Source of the DNA: Gammaproteobacteria bacterium | GTDB lineage: Bacteria > Pseudomonadota > Gammaproteobacteria > Chromatiales > Chromatiaceae | Reading direction: 5' to 3' | DNA: 13,304 nt | NCBI GenBank assembly: GCA_019136395.1 | Contig: JAGVUH010000661.1 | Coordinates: 1-13,304, forward strand | In this document: one piece after another, positions 1 to 7,414 of the stretch | Layout: every line of letters begins with the position of its first letter | Numbering within the stretch: the first letter of the stretch is position 1 | Notes under the pieces: generated by a model | The model's database searches: none | Told to the model about the DNA's origin: nothing | What the model saw: only the letters and a program-made list of their open reading frames with translations | Program-made: the position numbers and the translations under genes

Positions 1-61
1 GCGTCCCGCGCTCTTGTTCGTGTCCGCAGACCGGGCAGGTATTGGTAGCCTTGTTGATCAT
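1..61 (-). CDS. Zinc-ribbon protein, N-terminal fragment (runs off left edge)
   Basis: Only the first 20 codons are in the window. They start at an ATG at 61 and read MINKATNTCPVCGHEQERGT. The CPVCGHEQ stretch is identical to the N-terminal zinc-knuckle half of the DUF1566 protein at 1127-2137, so this is probably a second member of the same family, with its remainder to the left. It starts 17 bases after the stop of the Rpn-family gene, on the same strand, which fits operon organisation. The upstream purine run (AAGAAC) is a weak ribosome site. Whether it also carries a DUF1566 or lectin-like C-terminal domain cannot be seen. Confidence 0.6.
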   Translation of the reverse strand, partial: MINKATNTCPVCGHEQERGT

Positions 62-78
62 GGTTCTTGGCAGCCGGA

Positions 79-1053
79 TCAGCGTGACTTGAAGACCTCT
101 TCCGGGGTAGCCGCGGTGAGGATGCGGGTCAGCCAAACCTCTAATTGTGCCGTTTCAGCACCTTGAACTCGGGTCGTGATCTCGGGTGTCGGCGGGCCGA
201 ATTTGGCCTGGATCAGTCGCAACAGGGCCTTGGCCTCGCCGCGCTTCTCGCCTTCATGCAGGCCCTCATGGAGTCCCTCTTCGCGGGCAAACTCTTCCCA
301 ACTCGTGACGTATGACATGGCGTTTGTTTCCTCCAGTTTGTTCAATTCTTCACGCAATGCCTGCTCCAGGACACGGGGCAGGCGGATCAGCCAGTCGATG
401 AAGCGAAGCAGCTTCAGGGCATCTTCACGCGCGTAGCGATACCGAGACAAGAGCGCGATGATCTCGCGCTTGCGCAGCTTCCGTTCGGGGTCGGTGGCCT
501 TTTGATGGGCGGCCAACTGGGCCAGAGCAACGACGGCGAAGGGATTGGCCGCCGCACACCGTTCCAACTCGGCCGGCTGCCAGTCCGGGAGAATGTGAAC
601 CCGAAAGCGAAAAAGGACCCCGAAGCCATACCGCTCACGGCGGTAGATGCCTACATCGCCCTCGATCCGGTCGTTGGTCAACAGCGCCAGACTGATGATC
701 TCGACGGTCGCGAAGCGGTCATAGATCCGGTACCAATACTGGAACATGCGCTCAGGGAAGCCGGCGATGGCCCGGGCCTGAACCTCAAGATGCAGTAGCA
801 GCCAGATCTCGGCACCTTTACGGCTGTAGACTTTGACCAGGCGATCGGCATAGCGACGCCCGATCTCGGAATCGCCGGTGATACGTTGAAGCTCGGCATC
901 GAGAAATTCATGCGGCCGATGCCAGTCGATCAACTCATGCACGACCGGGAAGAACAAGGCCATCAAGGGCTGAAAGAAGGCGTCGATAGCCTCCTTCCAA
1001 GGCGAATCGAAATCGGCCGTGCGGGTGGGGACAGCGTTGGGGCCTTGAGTCAT
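79..1053 (-). CDS. Rpn-family PD-(D/E)XK nuclease-like protein with DUF4351 C-terminus
   Basis: 324 aa. Rpn-family proteins are related to transposase_31 and PD-(D/E)XK endonucleases, and some E. coli members are DNA endonucleases that promote RecA-independent recombination. Visible here are the N-terminal WKEAIDAFF segment (about residues 19-27), an acidic residue D70 before the strand RLVKVY, and the strand WLLLHLEVQ (84-92), which supplies the E-x-Q form of the active-site strand. A helical region follows. The C-terminus has the charged EEGLHEGLHEGEKRGEAK stretch (258-275) and a compact domain with KFGPPTPEI that matches the DUF4351 pattern. EGLHEGLHEG is a small internal duplication. The gene starts 73 bases after the DUF1566 gene stop, with AGGA about 10 bases upstream of the ATG. 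These genes often multiply in cyanobacteria and purple sulfur bacteria, so a role within the operon is uncertain. Nuclease activity is inferred. Confidence 0.8.
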   Translation of the reverse strand: MTQGPNAVPTRTADFDSPWKEAIDAFFQPLMALFFPVVHELIDWHRPHEFLDAELQRITGDSEIGRRYADRLVKVYSRKGAEIWLLLHLEVQARAIAGFPERMFQYWYRIYDRFATVEIISLALLTNDRIEGDVGIYRRERYGFGVLFRFRVHILPDWQPAELERCAAANPFAVVALAQLAAHQKATDPERKLRKREIIALLSRYRYAREDALKLLRFIDWLIRLPRVLEQALREELNKLEETNAMSYVTSWEEFAREEGLHEGLHEGEKRGEAKALLRLIQAKFGPPTPEITTRVQGAETAQLEVWLTRILTAATPEEVFKSR

Positions 1054-1126
1054 GAAAAGTAGTCCTGGTTCTTACTTTTGTGGACATCAGGGTTCGAAGT
1101 CATCATGCGGTTTTCAAAAAGCTTAT

Positions 1127-2137
1127 TCACTGTCCGCCGCGCACGAGCCGCACGTAGTAGGCATAGCCCTTATCGCCGTAGTAGACGTAGCCATAGTGGA
1201 AGTCGACGAACCACGCGCTGCAGGCACTGTAGAACGAGGACGACCAATACCACCCACATGTGATTCCTGAAAAAGCCTCCAGATCAATCGCCGGTTTAGC
1301 ACCTTTGATAATCAGGGTTTGCAGCTCATCAATCGTCGGGACGCGCCAATCCGTATGACCGCCATAGCCACTCTGTTTGTTGATGCCTCTGACTTGGGAT
1401 TTCAGGTTATTCCAGGTCCATTTGCCAGCATCACTGGCGCATGTCCGGCCATTCCACCGTTGCCCGAGGGCGCAGCGCATCCATTGCAGGCCGGTCCGGA
1501 TGTCCATCAAGGTGCCATCGCCCAGATCGCGATAGCGCCCGCTGATCAGAGGTCCAGTCGCGCCGCTGGATGCTTCGCTTGGGCACCCAATTGCTTGAAC
1601 CTCGATCGCCTTGGTCGTGACCGGTAATTCGCCATCCGGTGTCACCGCCACCAAAGCTGACAGCGACACCTTTGACCCGATTACTGCCAGCCTGGCATAC
1701 AACGGCCAGGTCGCCCCACGTTGATACAGTTCACGCGCCTGGTCGCGGGGGAGATTCAGACTATAAGAACCGGCTGGATCGAGCCAGGGCTTGGCCCAAG
1801 TCTGAAGCAATTGGATACTCAGCGGAAATCGGCCAGTCTCGATATCGTACTCGGCCTTCCGCAACTCAAAATCCCCCGCATACCAGGGCCGCTCGGCCAG
1901 GCGGGTGGCAAACTCTTCCGGTGTCTCGAAGGGATCACGCTCCAGTTCGGGGATGAGCTCGGGGTTGTAACGGCGCTGCCGCCAAGCGATTTGCGCCTGT
2001 TCGATGCGCTCCCTTTGCCGAGCCTCGACCTGATCGGGGGTGCCAAGCAACGGGGAAAAGTCCCAGCCGCAACAAGTACATTCCAACTTTTCCTGATCTT
2101 GTTCGTGACCGCATACCGGGCAGGTCCTGGTCATCAT
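1127..2137 (-). CDS. Zinc-ribbon protein with C-terminal DUF1566 (Lcl_C-type) domain; candidate DGR target
   Basis: 336 aa from ATG 2137. A start at 2158 would add MGEEEKT, but those codons are a purine-rich run that looks like the ribosome-binding region, and the paralogue at the left edge begins at a similar distance from CPVCGH. Residues 6-23 form a CxxC...CxxC zinc ribbon. Residues about 65-175 are a middle domain (DPFETPEEFATRL, PWYAGDFELRKAEYDIETG, WAKPWLDPAGSY) that I cannot name. Residues about 200-336 are DUF1566: GRYRDLGDGTLMDIRTGLQW, then TDWRVPTIDELQTL, then WYWSSS, and the tail YVRLVRGGQ. No signal peptide or membrane segment is visible, so it is probably cytoplasmic. The last 35 residues alternate fixed aromatic or valine anchors with Y, S, F, H, D, G and A, as in DGR-diversified proteins. 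It is part of the minus-strand cluster, downstream of the AAA+ gene. Confidence 0.85.
   Translation of the reverse strand: MMTRTCPVCGHEQDQEKLECTCCGWDFSPLLGTPDQVEARQRERIEQAQIAWRQRRYNPELIPELERDPFETPEEFATRLAERPWYAGDFELRKAEYDIETGRFPLSIQLLQTWAKPWLDPAGSYSLNLPRDQARELYQRGATWPLYARLAVIGSKVSLSALVAVTPDGELPVTTKAIEVQAIGCPSEASSGATGPLISGRYRDLGDGTLMDIRTGLQWMRCALGQRWNGRTCASDAGKWTWNNLKSQVRGINKQSGYGGHTDWRVPTIDELQTLIIKGAKPAIDLEAFSGITCGWYWSSSFYSACSAWFVDFHYGYVYYGDKGYAYYVRLVRGGQ
1130..1260 (-). other. Candidate DGR variable region (VR) at the 3' end of the DUF1566 gene
   Basis: Codons 302-328 (about 1154-1234) lie between the constant anchors WYWSSS and YVRLVRGG. Of these 27 codons, 24 end in C or T; the exceptions are GCG, TGG and AAG. 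They encode F, Y, S, A, C, D, H, G and V, all reachable from AAC or AAT by changing the adenines, which is the DGR adenine-mutagenesis signature. The constant GC-rich segment from about 1153 down to the stop would serve as the initiation-of-mutagenic-homology segment. The pattern is seen in the sequence and the DGR assignment is inferred. No template repeat and no reverse transcriptase gene is visible in the window. Confidence 0.5.
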
Positions 2138-2215
2138 CGTCTTCTCTTCTTCCCCCATGCCTCATTACTTATCTTGAAGCAAGGTCTAACCTTCCGGATG
2201 GGGCAGGTACAAACA

Positions 2216-2253
2216 GCCATTCGCTTTTTGCCTTTTGCCTTTTGCCATTCGCT
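2216..2253. repeat. Heptamer tandem repeat flanked by 10-bp direct repeats
   Basis: Three successive copies of a CTTTTGC-type heptamer (the first with an extra T) sit between two identical copies of GCCATTCGCT (2216-2225 and 2244-2253). They lie in the 125-base gap between the AAA+ gene stop and the DUF1566 gene start. Heptanucleotide intergenic repeats of this kind are known in several bacterial groups. No function is evident; it could be a slippage-prone spacer. Confidence 0.6.
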
Positions 2254-2262
2254 GCCATCTCA

Positions 2263-5200
2263 TCATGGCACATCCTCCGCCGTAATCAGCCCCAATGCCT
2301 CCTCCGTCACCTCTGCCAGCCGGGGCCGTATCCGGCCGGCCTGGCGCTTGATGATGGTACCCACCAGGTTGCGCGCATCGCCGGCATTGCCAAAATCGGG
2401 TCGGCAGCGGCGCGCGTCCCAGCCTTGCAGATGGGTGGCCAGCGCCGTAATCGCCGCCGGGGTCAGGTGATAGTCCTGTGCGGCGAACTGACCAAGGGCG
2501 ATTTCCAGCAACTCCGCGGCGGAGTAGTCCGGAAAGTCGATGACCTGGTTGAGGCGGCGCTGAAAGCCGGGGTTGGCGCTCAGCAGGTGCCGCATCTCGT
2601 GGGGGTAGCCGGCGAGGATGACGCATAGCCGGTCGCGGTGATTCTCCATGCTGGCCAGTAGGGTCTCTAGTGCCCGCCGGCCGTAGATGTCATGCTCGTC
2701 AGCGGCAAGCTGGTAGGCCTCGTCGACGAAGAGGATACCGTCCAGGGCGGACTCGATGCGCTCCTTCATGTTGGTCTCGGCGTCGCCCTGGTAGCGGCCC
2801 ACCAGGTCCTCGCGCTTGACCTCCACCACATGACCGCGCGCCAGCAGGCCGAGGGCGCGGAAGACCTCGCCCATGAGGCGCGCCACCGTGGTCTTGCCCG
2901 TGCCAGGATTGCCGCTGAAGACATAGTGACCGGGGGCGAGGGCCACCTTGCCGCGCCGCTGCTGGAGGGCCAGGGTATCGGCCAGTTCGCGGATAGCGGT
3001 CTTGACCGGGACCAGGCCGACCAGGCGATCCAGCCGGACCAGGACCCGATCGATGTCGGTGGTGCCCTGGCCGCTGACGGCATCGTCCCAGTGGGCGGGG
3101 TCGAAGCCGGGTCGGCCGGGGAGATCCTCCGGCTCGAGGGTGAACAGACGGGGGTCGCCCGCGGGGATGGTGAGGTCCCCGTGCAGACGGGCCGCTTGCG
3201 CCGGCAGGATCTCCCGCTCGAGCAGATTGCGCACCGCGCGGGCATTGCCGAAACCCGGCTGGCGGTTGGCGTAGAGGAAGGCCAGCAGGCGCAGCAATTG
3301 CTCGGCGGCCGCCGGGCTGAGCTGCATCCGGTGTTCCGCCAGCATGGCGCTGGCGATCTGGTGCAGCTCGGCGGGCGGATAGTCATCGAACCTGATCGCC
3401 TGGCAACGCGATTCCAGACCGGGGTCCGTGGCCAGCAACTGCTGGAGCTCGGTAGGATAGCCGGCAAGGATGATACACAGTTGCTGGCGGCGGTTTTCCA
3501 TCTCGGGCACCAGCACGCGCAGGGCGCTTTGGCCCTGGCTATGGCCGGTGGACACCAACTGGTGGGCCTCGTCGATGAACAGGACCCCCTCCCGGGCGCG
3601 GCGCAGGGCCTCGGTCATGTTCCGTTCGGCATCCCCCACATGCTGGCCGATGAGCTGATGGGCGGAGACTTCATGCAGTTGGCCTTGGTTCAGCAGACCG
3701 AGCTGATGCAGCATGGCGGCCATGATCCGCGCCACCGTGGTCTTGCCGGTACCTGGGTTTCCGGTGAACAGGTAATGGCCGGGGGCCTGGCCGGCCAGGC
3801 TGCCGATGCGCCGCTGGGTCAGGTGCAGGTTGCGGCAGAGCGCCGCGAGCTGCTGGCGCACACCGCCGAGCCCGACCAGGCCGTCCAGGGGCCGCAGCAA
3901 TTCATCGACGCTGGGCAGGGGTTGTAGGCCGAGGGCCTGGCGCCAGCCGGGGAGCCCGACGAAATCCGCCTTGCCGATCAGATGCCGGTCGCCGGCGGTG
4001 CGGGTCAGGTACTCGACCAGGTTCTTGACCTCGCCGGCGTTGCCGAAGCGCTCCGGGTCCTGGGCCTGGTGCCAGTGCGCAAAGGCCGGGGGCAGGGCGG
4101 CGCTCAGGGCCTCGTCCAGTTCGCGTCCTTCCCGCGCCAGCAGGTAACGGAAGATCTGTAAAAGCTCGGCGGGATCATAGTTGCCAAGCGTCCAGCGGTT
4201 GGCGGCGGGGAACCGGCGCCGCAGTCCAGGGTTGGCATCGGGGCCGTCGAGCAGGTCGGTGACCTGGCGCGTATAGCCGGCGATGATGACGGCGAACTGA
4301 CCGTTGTAGTCGGTCATCGCCTTGACCAGTTCGGCCAGGGCCTCGGCGCCGAAGGGGTTGCTCGCCAGGCTGTAGGCCTCATCGATGAAGAGCACGCCGC
4401 CGAGGGCGCGGGCCACCGCCTCGGCGGTGCGCTTGGCGGTGCCGCCGATGTGCTCTTCGATCAGTTGGCTGGCCGAGACCTCGACCAGGTGGCCGGAGGT
4501 GAGGATGCCCTCGTCGCGATAGAGGCGCGCAACCAGCCGGGCCAGCGTGGTCTTGCCGGTGCCGGGGCTGCCCAGCAGGGCCAGGTGCAGATTGGCGAGT
4601 TGGTCCGCCGCTGGCTGGCGTGGGCTGGACAGACGGGCGATATCCAGGGTTCCCGGCCGACGGGGTGGTGGGCCATGCCGGGCGAGCTTGGCCCGGGCGT
4701 CCCGCACCAGGTCGCGCAGGGGTTGCTCCACCCGCTTGGCCAGCCCGGGGGTCTGGCGCAACTGCGTCCAGGGGTCCGCGGTGGCGGGCACGGGGGTGGA
4801 ATGGGCCCGGACCTGATGGCTCAAGGTGCCCAGTGAGGTGATCCCGTCGGTGATGTTCTCGGGGATCAGCCCCTGGGCGAGGGTCAGGCTGTACCGGCTG
4901 ATCTGGAGGGGGGTCCAGCGGATCTCGCCGAGCAAGCGCAGGCGGTGGAGCAACGAGGTCACCTCGTCCTGCCGCGCGGTGCCGACCCGCAAGCTACGAT
5001 CGCTCAGGGGCCGCTCCGCGCCCTCGCCAAAGAGGTGCTTTCGCAGGCGGGGGAGGCGCTCGCGGGACAGGTCGATCTCGTCGCGAAACAGCAGCACGGC
5101 AAGGTTGCGGCTGGTGCTGGGCAGGCGGGCGCCGGTCCAGTCACCGAGGGTATTGTCCCAGTGCCGGACCGCGTCCGCGTCCAGCATGTCGAACAGATCC

Positions 5201-5895
5201 TCGCCATTCTGGAAGATCAGGGCGGTGGGGAGTGGCTCGCCCAGCATCCGGTCCAGGGCGCTGATGGCCTGGGCATCGCTCATGGCGCCGAAATCCCAGC
5301 GGAGGGCGGGGGCCGCGAGTGAAGGGGAGCAATCGCTGGGTGATGGGGAGGAAGGCGCCGGGATGGTGGATGCCGGGGTGGCGGTCACCGGGGGGATGGG
5401 TGCCGCGGACGGGCGCCCACGCGGAAGACGGGCGAAGCCGAGGGGACCGGCCCTGAGCCTGGCCGGCGCGGTCGGAGCGGATGACGGCGAAGATGGGCTG
5501 ACGCCGGGCGAGTTGGTTGAGGCTCGGTGATCCGCGGCCCTGTCAGCGGAGGCCGGGTTTACCCTGTCAGGGCCAGCGGCTTTCGGTGGAATGGCGTATG
5601 GGCTATCCGTGGCGGTCCCAGCCGCGGGCGTGCTGGCCGCAACCGGGCGTGCCGCGGCCGGGCTTGCGGCGGTCGAGGGCTCCGCCCGGGCAAGCCGCGC
5701 CGACTCCGCATCGAGAAAGTGAATCTTCTTGCGCGGCGAGTAGAAGACCAGGCGGCGATAGCCGAGTGACTTCAGGTGCAGCAGCAGCCAGCCGGACAGA
5801 TCCAGCTCACGCAGTTGGGGGGTGCAGAAATAGTCGCCGGTGTTGCCATAGAGGGCGTAGACGCGTTTCGATGGGTCCGTAAACAGTCGCTCCAT
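2263..5895 (-). CDS. Triple-AAA+ ATPase, CbxX/CfxQ (SpoVK-like) family
   Basis: 1210 aa. Three complete AAA+ modules of the CbxX/CfxQ clade are visible. Walker A: GSPGTGKTT at 442-450, and GNPGTGKTT near 710 and 993. Walker B: VLFIDEAYSL, VLFIDEAHQL and ILFVDEAYQL. Sensor 1 strands: IIAGYT, ILAGYP, ILAGYP. Arginine-finger regions: NPGLRRRF, DPGLESRC and NPGFQRRL. Sensor 2 segments: FGNAGEVKNL, FGNARAVRNL and FGNAGDARNL. All three sites look catalytically competent. Residues 1-65 are a small globular domain (YALYGNTGDYF, GWLLLHLKSLGYRR). Residues 66-195 are a Pro/Ala/Ser-rich linker. Residues 200-350 include ALIFQNGEDLFDML and NLAVLLF, reminiscent of a degenerate AAA half without a P-loop. The start is supported by AGGAG 7 bases upstream of ATG 5895. 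CbbX itself (Rubisco activase) is a single-module protein, so a remodelling or unfoldase role on another substrate is likelier. The neighbouring coiled-coil and DUF1566 proteins are candidate partners. Confidence 0.92.
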   Translation of the reverse strand: MERLFTDPSKRVYALYGNTGDYFCTPQLRELDLSGWLLLHLKSLGYRRLVFYSPRKKIHFLDAESARLARAEPSTAASPAAARPVAASTPAAGTATDSPYAIPPKAAGPDRVNPASADRAADHRASTNSPGVSPSSPSSAPTAPARLRAGPLGFARLPRGRPSAAPIPPVTATPASTIPAPSSPSPSDCSPSLAAPALRWDFGAMSDAQAISALDRMLGEPLPTALIFQNGEDLFDMLDADAVRHWDNTLGDWTGARLPSTSRNLAVLLFRDEIDLSRERLPRLRKHLFGEGAERPLSDRSLRVGTARQDEVTSLLHRLRLLGEIRWTPLQISRYSLTLAQGLIPENITDGITSLGTLSHQVRAHSTPVPATADPWTQLRQTPGLAKRVEQPLRDLVRDARAKLARHGPPPRRPGTLDIARLSSPRQPAADQLANLHLALLGSPGTGKTTLARLVARLYRDEGILTSGHLVEVSASQLIEEHIGGTAKRTAEAVARALGGVLFIDEAYSLASNPFGAEALAELVKAMTDYNGQFAVIIAGYTRQVTDLLDGPDANPGLRRRFPAANRWTLGNYDPAELLQIFRYLLAREGRELDEALSAALPPAFAHWHQAQDPERFGNAGEVKNLVEYLTRTAGDRHLIGKADFVGLPGWRQALGLQPLPSVDELLRPLDGLVGLGGVRQQLAALCRNLHLTQRRIGSLAGQAPGHYLFTGNPGTGKTTVARIMAAMLHQLGLLNQGQLHEVSAHQLIGQHVGDAERNMTEALRRAREGVLFIDEAHQLVSTGHSQGQSALRVLVPEMENRRQQLCIILAGYPTELQQLLATDPGLESRCQAIRFDDYPPAELHQIASAMLAEHRMQLSPAAAEQLLRLLAFLYANRQPGFGNARAVRNLLEREILPAQAARLHGDLTIPAGDPRLFTLEPEDLPGRPGFDPAHWDDAVSGQGTTDIDRVLVRLDRLVGLVPVKTAIRELADTLALQQRRGKVALAPGHYVFSGNPGTGKTTVARLMGEVFRALGLLARGHVVEVKREDLVGRYQGDAETNMKERIESALDGILFVDEAYQLAADEHDIYGRRALETLLASMENHRDRLCVILAGYPHEMRHLLSANPGFQRRLNQVIDFPDYSAAELLEIALGQFAAQDYHLTPAAITALATHLQGWDARRCRPDFGNAGDARNLVGTIIKRQAGRIRPRLAEVTEEALGLITAEDVP

Positions 5896-5977
5896 GGTTC
5901 ATGCTCCTGATTGATGACGGGGACATACCCGCAAGGAGTCGACCTGGCCTTGGTTCGGGATAAACCAGCGCCCGGTC

Positions 5978-6027
5978 GGACGGCTAGCCCGGCTGGACGG
6001 CTGGACGACTAGCCCGGCAGGACGGCT
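5978..6027. repeat. 25-bp tandem repeat, two copies
   Basis: Two adjacent 25-base units (5978-6002 and 6003-6027) share a GGACGRCTAGCCCGGC core followed by WGGACGGCT and differ at only two positions. They lie in the 154-base gap between the coiled-coil gene and the AAA+ gene. The GGACGGCT tail of the second copy forms the left arm of the adjacent hairpin. Confidence 0.75.
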
Positions 6028-6050
6028 CTGCACCCTCGTCGAGCCGTCTT
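6019..6050. terminator. Intercistronic stem-loop after the coiled-coil gene
   Basis: AGGACGGCTC (6019-6028) pairs with GAGCCGTCTT (6041-6050) around a 12-base loop, giving ten pairs including one G-U. On the minus strand it directly follows the coiled-coil stop codon and has no U-run, so it is more likely an mRNA-stability or partial-termination element that sets the ratio of the two proteins. The short T-run lies on the plus-strand side, where no gene needs a terminator. Confidence 0.4.
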
Positions 6051-7414
6051 TAGCGTTTGTCCCGGCTGCTGACCGGCGGGGCGGTCGCGCGGATGCGCTC
6101 GAAGTCGCGCCGTTGCTCGTCGCCGCGAATAGTGCGCTCATGACCCGGCACGCAGGCCAGGGGTTCCCGTGTCAGACCCAGGTCGACCAGGGTCCGGTTG
6201 AGGCGGGCGGTCTGGGCGGCGGCGAAGCGGGCATCGTTGTTATCTTTAGGATAATAGGCGAACTGGACGCGGTTCTCGATCTGGCCCTGGGGCCGGTCCT
6301 CGGGAATGATCACGGTGATCATCTCATTGCCACCAAGGTCCTTGAGCCGGAGGTGGTAGCTGTTCTTCCAGCCCTTGCCGTCGGCGGTCTCGCCTTCCCA
6401 GACGCTGTCTTCGAGGGCCCAGCCGCTGCGGCCGAGGTCGTCCAGCAGGTCCTGGGCGATGGTGACCCGCAGTTGGGAGGCGATCAGACGTTCCTTGGCG
6501 CCGGTGATGATCCGCTCCAAATCCGCCAGGGCCTCCTGGTTGGTGGCGATCTGATGTTTGAGGTCATCCAGGGTCAGGGTGGGGGGCTGCTGCTCCAGGG
6601 TGGCGATGGCCTGCTCGACGCGGGTCTGGAGGGCGGACAGAGCGCCGTCGCTCCAGTAGTCGATTTCCGCCTCCAGTTCCTGGCTGCCTTGCTCGGTGTC
6701 GATGACCCAGCGGGCGCTGCGCTGGGCCTCCAGGGTCGCCAGTTGCGCCCTCGCCCCGGTGATGGCCTCGTTGAAAAAGGTGTCCCATTCAAGTTGGCGG
6801 AATTCGATCTCGGCCTGGAGCTTGATGGCCTTGGCGTAAAGCGCCTGGCCGGTAGCGATCGCCGCCTGTTCGTGACCAGCGTCAAGATTACGGCGGCTCA
6901 GGGTCCAGTCGCCGTTGAGCAGGTCGAGTTGCCCCGGTGCGAATTGCGTGTGGCGCTGATGCTGGTCGATGTAATCCAGGATGACGCGGGCATCCGCCAG
7001 CCATTGGGCGGCCGCTTGCCGGGCGTCGCGCCGGTGTTGCTCGATGCGGGCGAACTGCTGCTCGACCTGGGCGGCCTGTTCGGCAATCAGGCCGAGGTAT
7101 TCCTGGCGCTGGCCGGCCAGGCGCTGGTCGAGCTGTTCGAGGCCTCGGGTGTATTCGGTGCGTTGCGCCTGGAGTTGCTGATGGAAATCGCGCGTACTTG
7201 CCTGGAGTTCCTGGCTCAGGTTGCCGATGGCGCCGGCGAAGGCCTGTTGACGCTGGTCCGCCGCGGCCCGTTGCTCCTCCATACGCCGCTGGGCCTGCCG
7301 CAATTGGGCAGCGAGGGCCGCGGCCCGCGACGGTTCATTTTCGACCCGCCGCGCGGCGTTCATCAGTCGATGGTATTCGCTTTCGCGCAGCCGAACTTCT
7401 TTTTCACCGCTCAT
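6050..7414 (-). CDS. Coiled-coil protein of unknown function, probable partner of the triple-AAA+ ATPase
   Basis: 454 aa from ATG 7414, chosen because GGAGGGG lies 3 bases upstream and the protein begins MSGEKEVRLRESEY. The frame stays open further upstream (to 7549), but that part has unrelated composition. Residues about 5-140 are strongly heptad-like and rich in Q, A, R and E. A helical middle (about 145-330) contains QLEWDTFFNEAITGARAQL and another coil. A mixed alpha/beta segment near 335-420 includes SVWEGETADGKGWKNSYHLRL, MITVIIPEDRP and VQFAYYPKDNN. The tail is basic and disordered. No signal peptide or transmembrane segment is seen. I do not recognise a named family. Position as first gene of the cluster, directly before the AAA+ gene, suggests a scaffold, adaptor or substrate. 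Confidence 0.82.
   Translation of the reverse strand: MSGEKEVRLRESEYHRLMNAARRVENEPSRAAALAAQLRQAQRRMEEQRAAADQRQQAFAGAIGNLSQELQASTRDFHQQLQAQRTEYTRGLEQLDQRLAGQRQEYLGLIAEQAAQVEQQFARIEQHRRDARQAAAQWLADARVILDYIDQHQRHTQFAPGQLDLLNGDWTLSRRNLDAGHEQAAIATGQALYAKAIKLQAEIEFRQLEWDTFFNEAITGARAQLATLEAQRSARWVIDTEQGSQELEAEIDYWSDGALSALQTRVEQAIATLEQQPPTLTLDDLKHQIATNQEALADLERIITGAKERLIASQLRVTIAQDLLDDLGRSGWALEDSVWEGETADGKGWKNSYHLRLKDLGGNEMITVIIPEDRPQGQIENRVQFAYYPKDNNDARFAAAQTARLNRTLVDLGLTREPLACVPGHERTIRGDEQRRDFERIRATAPPVSSRDKR

Noticed and set aside
1721..2470. 249-codon plus-strand frame
   Set aside because: It spans the ends of two real minus-strand genes and the intergenic repeat between them, with no domain-like sequence.
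2692..3927. 411-codon open frame on the plus strand
   Set aside because: It lies antisense to the AAA+ gene, whose Walker, sensor and arginine-finger motifs fix the real frame. Its product is low-complexity and unlike any family.
2263..5895. CbbX (Rubisco activase) identity
   Set aside because: CbbX is a single AAA+ module encoded next to Rubisco genes. This protein has three modules plus extra N-terminal domains and no cbb neighbours.
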